Assembly: GCA_000171875.1 (NCBI GenBank)
Contig: ABHI01000003.1
Span: 310,001-374,000, forward strand
DNA: 64,000 nt
Direction of reading: 5' to 3'
From: Flavobacteriales bacterium ALC-1
GTDB taxonomy: Bacteria; Bacteroidota; Bacteroidia; Flavobacteriales; Flavobacteriaceae
Shown here: positions 45,270 to 54,211 of the stretch, piece by piece
Layout: each line of letters opens with the position of its first letter
Position numbering within the stretch: the stretch's first letter is position 1
Made by a program: the position numbers and the translations under genes
Notes under the pieces: generated by a model
Databases searched by the model: none
Seen by the model: the letters and a program-made list of their open reading frames with translations, nothing else
What the model was told of the DNA's origin: nothing

Positions 45270-46109
45270 ATGAGTCCAATAGATTGGAAAGTTGCGAAGA
45301 CTTATGAAGATATAACATATCATAAATGCAATGGTGTTGCTAGAATCGCATTTAACCGCCCAAATGTTCGTAACGCATTTCGTCCTAAAACTACCTCAGA
45401 GCTTTATGATGCTTTTTATGATGCTGGTGAGGATGTAAATATTGGTGTAGTGCTTTTAAGTGCAGAGGGCCCATCGTCTAAAGATGGTATTTGGAGCTTT
45501 TGTTCTGGAGGAGACCAAAAGGCAAGAGGCCATCAAGGTTATGTAGGTGATGATGGTTACCATCGTTTAAATATATTAGAAGTACAGCGTTTAATTCGTT
45601 TTATGCCAAAAGCTGTTATTGCTGTCGTACCAGGTTGGGCTGTTGGTGGAGGACACAGTCTGCATGTCGTTTGCGACTTAACTTTAGCAAGTAAAGAGCA
45701 CGCTATTTTTAAACAAACCGATGCAGATGTTACAAGTTTTGATGGTGGTTATGGCTCAGCATATTTAGCGAAAATGGTAGGACAGAAAAAAGCTAGAGAG
45801 ATCTTTTTCTTAGGCAGAAACTATTCTGCACAAGAAGCTTACGAAATGGGAATGGTAAATGTTGTGATTCCGCATAACGAATTAGAAGCTACTGCCTACG
45901 AGTGGGCACAAGAAATTTTAGCTAAATCACCGACATCAATTAAAATGCTAAAGTTTGCAATGAATCTTACCGATGATGGTATGGTTGGGCAACAAGTATT
46001 TGCAGGCGAAGCTACGAGATTAGCTTATATGACAGATGAAGCAAAAGAAGGTAGAGATGCTTTCTTAGAAAAAAGGAAACCTAACTTTCCGAAGAAATGG
46101 ATACCTTAA
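45270..46109 (+). CDS. menB: MenB, 1,4-dihydroxy-2-naphthoyl-CoA synthase
   Basis: The ATG at 45270 (MSPIDWKVAKTYEDITY) is preferred over a GTG at 45249 that lies in a promoter-like element. 279 residues, crotonase fold. The catalytic loops SFCSGGDQKARG and VPGWAVGGGHSLHVVCDLTLAS are present. The TDADVTSFDGG motif has an aspartate where Escherichia coli MenB has a glycine that needs bicarbonate, so this is the type with its own carboxylate, as in Mycobacterium. It closes the second ring of the naphthoquinone. It is 14 bp upstream of menA. Confidence 0.94.
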   Translation: MSPIDWKVAKTYEDITYHKCNGVARIAFNRPNVRNAFRPKTTSELYDAFYDAGEDVNIGVVLLSAEGPSSKDGIWSFCSGGDQKARGHQGYVGDDGYHRLNILEVQRLIRFMPKAVIAVVPGWAVGGGHSLHVVCDLTLASKEHAIFKQTDADVTSFDGGYGSAYLAKMVGQKKAREIFFLGRNYSAQEAYEMGMVNVVIPHNELEATAYEWAQEILAKSPTSIKMLKFAMNLTDDGMVGQQVFAGEATRLAYMTDEAKEGRDAFLEKRKPNFPKKWIP

Positions 46110-46123
46110 TCTAAATTATTTTC

Positions 46124-47029
46124 ATGAAGAAGATTAAACCATGGCTTTCAGCCATGCGCTTAAGAACATTGCCACTTTCGGTTTCTGGTATAATACTAGG
46201 ATCTTGTTTTGCATATTATAACGGTCATTTTAATCCATGGGTTATGGTATTAGCAATTTTAACGACCATGAGTCTACAAGTACTGTCTAATTTGGCAAAT
46301 GATTATGGAGATGGAGTTAGAGGTACTGATAATGATGAACGTGTTGGTCCTGAGCGTGCTATACAAAGCGGTGAGATTACACCAGAAGAAATGCTTGAAG
46401 CTATTAAAAAAAATATCTTAATAGTTATAGTCTTAACTTTATCTCTCATATGGGTGGCTTTTGGACCTACTAATTTTTTGTTTTTATTACTATTTGTTTT
46501 TTTTGGTGGCTTATCAGTTTATGCAGCACTAAATTATACAATGGGAGATTCACCTTATGGTTATCGTGCTCTTGGAGATATTTTTGTTTTTATATTTTTT
46601 GGATTGATGAGTACTATAGGGAGTTATTTGCTTTATATGCATACTATTGATCATGTTGTTATTTTGCCAGCATTAGCTTTAGGTATGCTAAGTGTAGGTG
46701 TTCTTAATTTAAATAATATGAGAGACATTGGTCCAGATGCCAATGCTGGTAAAATCACTTTAGCTGTTAAATTAGGTATAGAAAATGCTAAAAAATATCA
46801 TTTTTCTTTAATCATAGGGGCAATGGTACTTAGTGTTATATTTTCAATTTTATACTATGTAGAACCTTATAATTTTATGTATCTCATTGCGTTTTTACCA
46901 TTAATAAGTCACATAAAAAAAATTAAAGTCGCAAAAACAGCAGATGATTTTGATAGTCAACTCAAGGTTTTGGCATTATCTACGTTTCTATTTTCATTGC
47001 TTTTAGGTATTGGTTATATTTTGTGTTAA
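46124..47029 (+). CDS. menA: MenA, 1,4-dihydroxy-2-naphthoate polyprenyltransferase
   Basis: 301 residues, UbiA superfamily with eight or nine membrane helices. The two aspartate-rich motifs NDYGDGVRGTDND and NMRDIGPDANAGK hold the prenyl diphosphate and Mg2+. It attaches the polyprenyl tail to the naphthoquinone ring. The last codons (SLLLGIGYILC) reappear in a decayed copy at 52813-52848; see the repeat entries. Confidence 0.93.
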   Translation: MKKIKPWLSAMRLRTLPLSVSGIILGSCFAYYNGHFNPWVMVLAILTTMSLQVLSNLANDYGDGVRGTDNDERVGPERAIQSGEITPEEMLEAIKKNILIVIVLTLSLIWVAFGPTNFLFLLLFVFFGGLSVYAALNYTMGDSPYGYRALGDIFVFIFFGLMSTIGSYLLYMHTIDHVVILPALALGMLSVGVLNLNNMRDIGPDANAGKITLAVKLGIENAKKYHFSLIIGAMVLSVIFSILYYVEPYNFMYLIAFLPLISHIKKIKVAKTADDFDSQLKVLALSTFLFSLLLGIGYILC

Positions 47030-47178
47030 TTTTTGGGAACATTTTATTAATACGAAAATAACGGTCAGTGGTTATGCCGGTTTAGTATTCTCAAATAAAG
47101 AGCATTCATGTTTTAGTAGATTCTTTTATTACTGGAAATGAAAAAGTCTCTGCGATAGGTTTAAATAGCTTAAGAGCA
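46994..47178 (+). repeat. Left direct repeat: end of menA plus start of a decayed UPF0173 gene
   Basis: This segment and 52813-53010 are diverged direct copies. It holds the intact last 12 codons of menA, then 22 bp instead of the 36 bp on the right, then a damaged UPF0173 5' end. The right copy has a damaged menA end and an intact UPF0173 start. The homology ends near 47178. Compared by eye, codon for codon. Confidence 0.85.
47052..47178 (+). pseudogene. Decayed 5' fragment of the UPF0173 hydrolase gene
   Basis: Codon-by-codon match to the first 42 codons of the gene at 52885. The ATG has become ACG (47052-47054), and a single extra G near 47100-47103 breaks the frame. After correction the fragment reads VLVDSFITGNEKVSAIGLNSL where the intact gene reads ILVDPFITGNEKASAIDINDL. 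25 of 42 residues agree by my count. The rest of the gene is missing. Confidence 0.87.
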
Positions 47179-47220
47179 CTTGCTCAAAAAAATAAGAAAC
47201 ATCTTTTACTACATGAGTCA

Positions 47221-47255
47221 AAAAAAAAAGCAAGCTATAATAAGCTTGCTTTTTT
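47221..47255 (-). terminator. Intrinsic terminator of the 47276-52501 gene
   Basis: A 7-bp stem GCAAGCT/AGCTTGC with a 6-nt loop, a 9-base A-run on the left (T-run when read on the minus strand) and T on the right. It lies 21 bp past the stop codon at 47276 and is bidirectional. Confidence 0.9.
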
Positions 47256-47275
47256 CTATTCATTATACTTATAAT

Positions 47276-50200
47276 TTATTTAATTATAAGCTTTTGTGTT
47301 TTGCTTTGACTATCATTAAATACTTTCACAAAATACACACCAGTTCCTATTGCTGAAATATCAACGGTATTAATTAAATCTAAGTGATTTATTGCCGTAT
47401 TTAATACTAATCGGCCTTGTATATCATATAAACTTACCGTCGTTTCTGCATTTAATTCTCCTTTTATAATTAAGGATTTTGGATTAGTCGTTGTATATAT
47501 TTGTATATAATCTAGTTCATTGTTACCTACCGATAATACTGTCGATGAGACACGTAGATAGAAACGACCTGTACCGCTTAAATCAACATTTGGAGTAAAT
47601 GTATAATCACCTGAATTTAGTAATGTAACTGTATTAGTAACATTATCTTCTAAATAAACATCAACATTACTTGGTAATGTGGTTTCACTTATACTAAAAG
47701 TAATTTGCTCACCTTGATTAGAATTGACACCTAATGGAATTACAGTATTAACTAAATCTGAAGGATTTAACGCCTGTAAAGCTATTGGAAGCCCTGTGTT
47801 ATCTTCTACTAAATGAGAATAAAGCGCAAAATTTGGTGCTACATTACCTAAAATTTTACCATCGTATCCAAGGTCTAAACCTTGACTTGCATTTTCGTTA
47901 AAATAGAATTCAGTACCATAATCATTGTTAGCTGTGCCAATATTAAGCTTTAAAAAAGTTAATTGATTTGAATTACGACCAAGTATAAAATCATCATCCG
48001 AACCTATTGCTCTCATTGATGGATCAAAAACAATATCATGATCATTTACATAAGTATCATTTGCTGCAACAAAGAACCCTTGTCCTGGTGCCATTAGTTT
48101 GACACTAGCATTGGCTAATGTAATAACGTCCCATTTGTTAGCTACAGCACTTCCTGCATAACCATATATACCTGAGATATCCTCTAAAATATCCATGTTT
48201 CTTATGATTGTGCCCATTCCGTCATCGAATATTACAAATTCTAGAAACAAATCCATATCAAGATAAGAAGGGTATGGATTACCAATTAAGTTCCAATCTG
48301 GGAATGTTGCTCCTGTATCTAATATATTCACACTTATTTGTGATGTAGGTACTGTACCTGCAAAAGTTAAATTAGTTCCAGGATCTAAACTAGGATCTGT
48401 ACCAGCTCTATAGCCTTTTCCACTTATTAAAGTTAAGGATGGTGATTCAGCATCTGTATAATTTATGTATGAATCAGCCGTTTTATCAAAAGGACCAAAA
48501 GCATATGTTATTGGGTTAGTACTACCATTATTTAATAAGTCAGTAGCATTAGTGTCAGAACTTAAAAAATCTGCCCACGTCTGCCCTGAAAGTGGAGGTG
48601 AAATTAAATCATTACCTCCAGAATTAGCATTAACAAAGCGCTCATATTTTATTGCACCTTCAACTGTACCATCAGCAATTAAACTTGAATACAACTGCGA
48701 TGTTGATTTTAAAGTCGTTGTATTAGCTGTTAATGTTACACCTGGATTTACAGTTAATGATGCACCAGCTTCGACTATTATAGCATCAATTGCAGTATTC
48801 ATGGAAATTACAGCTTCACCATCCATGACTACAATAGTATCGTTATTACTAGATACGTTATTTGGGTCATGCGGAGACCAAACATTGTTATTATAGGTAT
48901 AAGCTATAGGATCTTCGCAGATTTTGGTAACCATAAGGTCATCAATTCCTGCTTCAACAATATCACCACCAAATGGGCCATCAGCCGCAGATACTCTAAT
49001 GACTAAACTTGAGCTTTCTGGAATTTCTGCTGTAGCTTCAGTCCATTGTGCTTGTACAGTTTCATCACCATATGATGCAAGGGTAGTATAGTTAGTACCA
49101 CCATCAATTGAATATTCTAATAAAAAGAAATCACCTGCATCGTCACCAGCATCACGTTGACCAAAGAAATACCAAATTGATAAATTGGAATCGGAAGGAA
49201 TGGTATAGACAGGTGAAGTAGCAATTGAAGTACCACCGTCAATATCATTAACTCCTGCTGATGTAGTATTTGTTGCTGTGTAAAATGCGTTTGTACCTAC
49301 CGCACTATGATCATTTTCTGGTTGTGTTTGTACACCTAATGTCGTTTGTGCTGTTGGATCTGCAATAATAAATGTTCCAGTAGTAGCATCTCCTGATGTT
49401 GTCCAATCCGTGCCGGTTCCGTTTTCAAAATCTACATCAATTTCAACTAAGTCAATGCCTTCACATGGGCAAGCATTTGCACAAGATCCACCACAATCAA
49501 CACCAGTTTCATCACCATTTTGTATACCATCAAAACATGTCGGCGTTGGTTCGGTTTCAATAATATGTAAAAATTGATTAATTGCCGGATTAAGAATTTC
49601 ATCAACAATTCCTGAAGGCCATCGAACTACCACTTTATCTACTTGAGTGCTTACTCCAATTCCGAAATGTTGTGTAAACGAATTTACCAAACCATACCCT
49701 TCTCCCGAGCGGACATCTCTTATTTGTTTCCCCCAAGTACCATATAATTCCACTCGGGCTCCAATACCGTTTATATTACTTACTGTTCCTTCTAATTGAA
49801 TATTAAGAAAATTATTTGAGTTTCCTTGATTTAGCCAAATTCTATCTTTTATTGAAGTTGGTGAATTGAATCCATTAGCATATCCGGCATAAATATCTAA
49901 GAAACCATCATGATTAATATCTCCTACAGAGAACGAGTGAATTTGATCGGAGTTAAACGGATTTATTGCATTCTGAAACGTACTATCCCCATTATTATAG
50001 AAAAGGAAGTGACTATTAGTTCCAGATACCATTAAATCTATATATCCGTCATTATTGAAATCTTTAAAGAAACCTTGAATGCCTGTAATATTTTGTGAAT
50101 CTAGAGTTGGTAATAAGCCACTACCTGAAGTAATTTCGGTAAAGGTTCCGTCACCATTGTTTCTCATTAAATTAGGACCTTCATAGTGGTTTATTATAAT

Positions 50201-52501
50201 GGCATCTAAATCACCATCATTATCAATATCACCAAAATCAGATAACCAGGTTTGAGCTCCTATTTTAAGATTAGCTTGTTCGGCAACTTCAGTATAATTG
50301 TTATTGCCATCATTTTGCCATAACATGTTTATACGACGTGGATCATTAGGGTCGTTCACACCACCTCGACATTTAGAAATGTAAAGATCTAAATCTCCAT
50401 CATTATCATAGTCTATCCACATACTGGCATAATTTCCAGAATTGTCACTACTTGGAGTCGTTGCGGTCCCTATTAAGTTCGTATTCCATGTTAGTGTTCC
50501 ATCCTGATTATTTTCATATGCTCGTGATTCTGCGTCATCATGACAAGCAAAAATATCGGCCCAGCCATCGTTATTGATATCCGCAAAATTGACACCTTGC
50601 AAGAATATGTTTGAGCTCGACAAGGTAGACTGCGTAAACGAATCATTACCATTATTATTCTTTATGATTTTCAAGTTATCATAAGCTCCACCAGACATTA
50701 CATCATTATAACCATTATGATCAAAATCAGCAATGGCAGTTCCCCATTGATTTTGAGTACTTACATTACCGTGATAGTGGCTAGTAAAAGGTTGTCCAGC
50801 ACCATTTTGATACTGAATACGAAGTTCTCTAGCATTATTAAATTGTACAATATCATCTTTTCCATCACCGTTCATATCGATAACTCCCATAGGTAATCCA
50901 CTAAAATTGTCTTGACCAATAAGAGAAGTGCCATCAGTGAAAGCAACTGTGTTTCCACCAGGATTACTATTGTTCACTGCAATTATTGTAGTTGCTTGGT
51001 CAGATTGTAAACCATCACTTACTATTAATGTTACTGTAAACTCAGCCGAACTCGTAAATACATGGCTAATAGTTTGCCCTGAACCGGTATTACCATCTCC
51101 AAAATCCCATGAATACGTTAAAGGATCATTATCAGTATCAAATGATGCAGAGGCATCGAAATCAACACTCAAAGGTGCAGGTCCATTTACTGTAGATGCT
51201 GAGAATAACGCTACTGGTGGGGAAGACGTTGTAGGTGTTAGACTATTAATCCAATCTTCAATTAATTGAACACCTGCTGTATCCACAACATCTTTTGCGA
51301 TAGGTGGCATTTCAATACCAGTTTGTGTAGAATTCATTCTAAAATGTGCCATTGAATTTGCAACATCTTGAGGGATAATAACCTTAGGATTGGTCAAACC
51401 TTCATCATATACAACATCACCATAAACAATATTTTGATTTCCTAATGACGTTGTATAACGAGCATCAAACATAGCTACATTATCTACTGTTGGGTTATGA
51501 CAACTTGAACAGTTCACATCGATATAAGATCTAGCTCTATCTTCAAGAGAAGCGCTTAAATCGTCTTTCGCAGCTACAGCTGGATATGTACTGACATTAC
51601 CGGTAGTAATGGTTTCTGTTATGAGTCCGAGTTCACTAAAATTAACGAGTTGATTCATCGTAATACCTGAACTAGGATATAGAATAGCCTTATTAAGGTT
51701 TCTTGTTTTTGGTCCTAAAACACTACCGTTTTGAGGGAAGTGACAAGACGCACACTCGTTTCTACTTGGGTAATGCCAGGATTGAGTAACTCCGTTCACA
51801 ATGACGTCTTCATCAACAGCAGCATTTAATAGCGTTGCATCTGTTTCGGCAGCATTCCACTTATAGGTCAAATAGTAATAGACGTCATCATCACCTTTAA
51901 CTTCAAATCGCGTTTCAAGACGTTGCCCACCAACCTCAAAATGTTTAATTAGGACTGAGCCTCTTGGAAAGTCCCAAGCTTCATCGTTTGAAAAAGTAAT
52001 TTGCTCGTCAGCAGTATCGTATGAGCCATCATTTGGTATAGCCATCCATCTTGTTTTTGCAGCCCCATCAGACCAAAAAGGTTCAATCATATCATAAGGG
52101 ATGAGCCCTGGGCTAGGGGTTAAGGCAACTAAATTGGAAAAAGCTCCAGTTTGTGATAATAAGGCAGGAATACCAGTGTTTCCTGAAGGTGTAGTAGATG
52201 GTAAATTACCATTAAGAAATTTTGCAATCGCTACAGCGCTAATGGCTGGGTTGTCAAATACAATTGTTTGAGATGTATTTGAGTTTATAAGCTTATCATG
52301 TCTTTTAAAAGTGGTGATAGTATTGTTGTCTCGCAATGGTTGAAGCGCGTATGATCCAGAAGTTAGTTTTTCATGATCTGCAACCGCTAAAACTTCATAT
52401 TCTGAATAATTTGATGAATTAATTCGTGACTCATTAAAATATATAACTGCAAGTGTTGCAATTGCTAGAGTTAAAAATGTAATAAGTTTCTTGTTCGCCA
52501 T
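47276..52501 (-). CDS. Giant secreted T9SS cargo: diheme cytochrome c, PKD, FG-GAP and UnbV domains
   Basis: The ATG at 52501 (MANKKLITFLTLAIATLAVIYF) gives a proper signal peptide; an upstream codon at 52531 would add ten residues. 1741 residues. Order of domains: a diheme cytochrome c region like SO_2930 (CASCH at 250-254 and CSSCH at 331-335, with possible distal Met ligands in HFRMN and EMPP); a PKD domain (~428-512, WDFGDG); seven or more FG-GAP/VCBS calcium-type motifs such as DYDNDGDLD; a UnbV/ASPIC segment ending in VVRWPSGIVDE; a cysteine-rich linker (DETGVDCGGSCANACPC); a jelly-roll-like domain; a long linker; and a final T9SS type A sorting domain (VSLYDIQGRLV...GVYFVKVFNDS...KLIIK). 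It should be exported, heme-loaded in the periplasm and displayed on the surface. It lies between the two direct repeats. Confidence 0.9.
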   Translation of the reverse strand: MANKKLITFLTLAIATLAVIYFNESRINSSNYSEYEVLAVADHEKLTSGSYALQPLRDNNTITTFKRHDKLINSNTSQTIVFDNPAISAVAIAKFLNGNLPSTTPSGNTGIPALLSQTGAFSNLVALTPSPGLIPYDMIEPFWSDGAAKTRWMAIPNDGSYDTADEQITFSNDEAWDFPRGSVLIKHFEVGGQRLETRFEVKGDDDVYYYLTYKWNAAETDATLLNAAVDEDVIVNGVTQSWHYPSRNECASCHFPQNGSVLGPKTRNLNKAILYPSSGITMNQLVNFSELGLITETITTGNVSTYPAVAAKDDLSASLEDRARSYIDVNCSSCHNPTVDNVAMFDARYTTSLGNQNIVYGDVVYDEGLTNPKVIIPQDVANSMAHFRMNSTQTGIEMPPIAKDVVDTAGVQLIEDWINSLTPTTSSPPVALFSASTVNGPAPLSVDFDASASFDTDNDPLTYSWDFGDGNTGSGQTISHVFTSSAEFTVTLIVSDGLQSDQATTIIAVNNSNPGGNTVAFTDGTSLIGQDNFSGLPMGVIDMNGDGKDDIVQFNNARELRIQYQNGAGQPFTSHYHGNVSTQNQWGTAIADFDHNGYNDVMSGGAYDNLKIIKNNNGNDSFTQSTLSSSNIFLQGVNFADINNDGWADIFACHDDAESRAYENNQDGTLTWNTNLIGTATTPSSDNSGNYASMWIDYDNDGDLDLYISKCRGGVNDPNDPRRINMLWQNDGNNNYTEVAEQANLKIGAQTWLSDFGDIDNDGDLDAIIINHYEGPNLMRNNGDGTFTEITSGSGLLPTLDSQNITGIQGFFKDFNNDGYIDLMVSGTNSHFLFYNNGDSTFQNAINPFNSDQIHSFSVGDINHDGFLDIYAGYANGFNSPTSIKDRIWLNQGNSNNFLNIQLEGTVSNINGIGARVELYGTWGKQIRDVRSGEGYGLVNSFTQHFGIGVSTQVDKVVVRWPSGIVDEILNPAINQFLHIIETEPTPTCFDGIQNGDETGVDCGGSCANACPCEGIDLVEIDVDFENGTGTDWTTSGDATTGTFIIADPTAQTTLGVQTQPENDHSAVGTNAFYTATNTTSAGVNDIDGGTSIATSPVYTIPSDSNLSIWYFFGQRDAGDDAGDFFLLEYSIDGGTNYTTLASYGDETVQAQWTEATAEIPESSSLVIRVSAADGPFGGDIVEAGIDDLMVTKICEDPIAYTYNNNVWSPHDPNNVSSNNDTIVVMDGEAVISMNTAIDAIIVEAGASLTVNPGVTLTANTTTLKSTSQLYSSLIADGTVEGAIKYERFVNANSGGNDLISPPLSGQTWADFLSSDTNATDLLNNGSTNPITYAFGPFDKTADSYINYTDAESPSLTLISGKGYRAGTDPSLDPGTNLTFAGTVPTSQISVNILDTGATFPDWNLIGNPYPSYLDMDLFLEFVIFDDGMGTIIRNMDILEDISGIYGYAGSAVANKWDVITLANASVKLMAPGQGFFVAANDTYVNDHDIVFDPSMRAIGSDDDFILGRNSNQLTFLKLNIGTANNDYGTEFYFNENASQGLDLGYDGKILGNVAPNFALYSHLVEDNTGLPIALQALNPSDLVNTVIPLGVNSNQGEQITFSISETTLPSNVDVYLEDNVTNTVTLLNSGDYTFTPNVDLSGTGRFYLRVSSTVLSVGNNELDYIQIYTTTNPKSLIIKGELNAETTVSLYDIQGRLVLNTAINHLDLINTVDISAIGTGVYFVKVFNDSQSKTQKLIIK

Positions 52502-52812
52502 TTTCTTTGTGGAATTAACAAAAAAATGCATGCAAAAAAATCATATGCTATTTGTACATAAACAGAAAAGAAGATGTATCGAAAAAATCGAAAGCATTAA
52601 TGAAGAATCTTGCGTGTAGTTTTATGCCATTTTTATTGATATTTGTTTTAATAGGTACGCTTGAAATAATTTCAAATATTATATGCGCTACAAGATGGCT
52701 AATAATTACGTCTAATTGTAATATTTTCGTTTATCGTATAAGTTTATAGGCTATAGTACTTTTTAGTGATTCTTAAAGCATTGTTAGATAAGTTTTCAAA
52801 GCTTACAAAGAT
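52502..52812. other. Non-coding region upstream of the giant gene
   Basis: 311 bp between the start of the giant gene (-) and the right direct repeat. A/T-rich. No convincing TAnnTTTG element was seen for the giant gene, and no ORF worth calling. A 65-codon plus-strand ORF at 52552-52749 is rejected. The homology to the menA 3' end may extend weakly to ~52788. Confidence 0.5.
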
Positions 52813-52848
52813 TCATTACCTCTAGGTATTGGCTATATTTTGTATTAA
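52813..52848 (+). pseudogene. Remnant of the menA 3' end
   Basis: The last 12 codons of menA, including the stop, are readable as SLPLGIGYILY against SLLLGIGYILC in the intact gene at 46994-47029. Two of 11 residues differ. Upstream of this the match fades after a likely deletion. Confidence 0.75.
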
Positions 52849-53010
52849 TTTTATTGGAACATTTTATTTCTTAAATATTTGCACATGAAAATTACATTCT
52901 ACGGTCATGCCTGTTTAGGTATTCAGATAAAGGACATTGATATTTTAGTAGACCCTTTTATTACAGGAAATGAAAAAGCTTCAGCAATAGATATAAATGA
53001 CTTAAAAGCA
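52813..53010 (+). repeat. Right direct repeat: decayed menA end plus intact UPF0173 start
   Basis: Diverged copy of 46994-47178. It begins with the menA tail, SLPLGIGYILY and a stop (52813-52848), and runs through the first 42 codons of the intact gene at 52885. The copies face the same way and are 5.6 kb apart. Confidence 0.85.
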
Positions 53011-53562
53011 GATTATATTTTAGTAACGCACGCACACCAAGATCATATTTTAGATATTGAGACTATTGCTAAACGTACAGGAGCTGTGATTGTATCTAAT
53101 TACGAAATTGTAGTTCATTATCAAAGTTTAGGTTTAGAAGGTCACCCAATGAATCATGGTGGTTCTTGGGATTTTGAATTCGGAAGCCTTAAATATGTCA
53201 ATGCCATACACACGTCTTCTTTTCCAGATGGGAAGTATGGTGGGCAACCAGGTGGTTTTATTATAGAAGGAGAGCATAAAAACATTTATATCGCTGGTGA
53301 TACAGCTCTTACTATGGATATGAAACTCATTCCATTGCAAACCAAGTTGGACTTAGCTATTTTGCCTATAGGTGATAACTTCACTATGGGAGTTGATGAC
53401 GCTATTCTCGCTAGTGATTTTGTTGAATGTGATAAAATCTTAGGTTATCATTTTGATACTTTTGGTTATATAGAAATCAATCATGAGGAAGCTAAACGTA
53501 AATTCTTTGATAAGGATAAGGATTTGATGTTATTAGATATTGGTGAAAGTGTTGAGCTATAA
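52885..53562 (+). CDS. UPF0173 metallo-beta-lactamase-fold hydrolase
   Basis: The ATG at 52885 is preferred to a TTG at 52879. 225 residues. Metal-dependent hydrolase of the MBL superfamily: HACLGIQI at the start, the metal motif THAHQDHILD (HxHxDH), GDTALTMDMKL and HFDTFGYIEI. The substrate is unknown. Its 5' end is the intact member of the direct repeat; before the insertion it very probably followed menA directly. Confidence 0.9.
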   Translation: MKITFYGHACLGIQIKDIDILVDPFITGNEKASAIDINDLKADYILVTHAHQDHILDIETIAKRTGAVIVSNYEIVVHYQSLGLEGHPMNHGGSWDFEFGSLKYVNAIHTSSFPDGKYGGQPGGFIIEGEHKNIYIAGDTALTMDMKLIPLQTKLDLAILPIGDNFTMGVDDAILASDFVECDKILGYHFDTFGYIEINHEEAKRKFFDKDKDLMLLDIGESVEL

Positions 53563-53577
53563 TTTAATTATAATGAA

Positions 53578-54183
53578 ATGAGTTGGATTAAAACTATAAG
53601 TTACGAAAAGGCAGAACTTGGACTGAAGAGAATATATGACCGTATAAAAGGACCTAATAATAATATTGATAATATTTTATTAATACATAGTCTAAGACCT
53701 CATTCTTTAGTTGGTCATATGACACTTTATAAAAATGTTTTGCATAATTCTAATAATACGCTTCCAAAATGGTATTTAGAAGCTATTGGTGTTTATGTGA
53801 GTTATCTTAACAAGTGTGATTACTGTTTTAAGCATCACTATGAGGGTTTTAAAAGATTGTATCAGAATGATATAGAATCAGAAAAATTTAGAGAAGCAGT
53901 TATAGATAATAATCTAATAGGAATCTTTGAAGAAAGATATCTCGTTGGTTGTCAGTATGCAAAAGACTTAACTCTAAACCATAATGCTATTAGAAAAGAG
54001 ACTATTGAAAAGTTAAGAGAAGAAGGTTTTTCTGATGGAGAAATATTAGAGATTAACCAGGTCACAAGTTATTTTAATTATGTTAATAGAACTGTTGTAG
54101 GTTTAGGCGTAGATACAAAAGGAGATATCATTGGGCTTTCACCAAATAACAGTGATGACCCAAATAGTTGGAATCATAAATAA
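53578..54183 (+). CDS. AhpD-like/carboxymuconolactone decarboxylase-fold protein
   Basis: 201 residues. The CxxC redox motif is CDYC (NKCDYCFKHH), followed by the helical core and the C-terminal NYVNRTVVGLGVD signature of peroxidase-related alkylhydroperoxidase-like enzymes. It lies 15 bp after the UPF0173 gene, so they are likely co-transcribed. The role may be in peroxide detoxification, but the substrate is unknown. Confidence 0.85.
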   Translation: MSWIKTISYEKAELGLKRIYDRIKGPNNNIDNILLIHSLRPHSLVGHMTLYKNVLHNSNNTLPKWYLEAIGVYVSYLNKCDYCFKHHYEGFKRLYQNDIESEKFREAVIDNNLIGIFEERYLVGCQYAKDLTLNHNAIRKETIEKLREEGFSDGEILEINQVTSYFNYVNRTVVGLGVDTKGDIIGLSPNNSDDPNSWNHK

Positions 54184-54211
54184 ATGCTTGTAGAGTCAAC
54201 CAAAATATAGT

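Noticed and set aside
52552..52749. A 65-codon plus-strand ORF (MYINRKEDVSK...) upstream of the giant gene
   Set aside because: It lies in the A/T-rich promoter side of the giant gene, has no recognisable motif apart from a hydrophobic stretch, and no neighbour in the same direction. Chance ORF.
46994..53010. Attachment site or transposon origin for the direct repeats
   Set aside because: There is no integrase, transposase or inverted terminal repeat between them, and the repeats are long (~190 bp), diverged and made of coding ends. Homologous recombination or duplication fits better.
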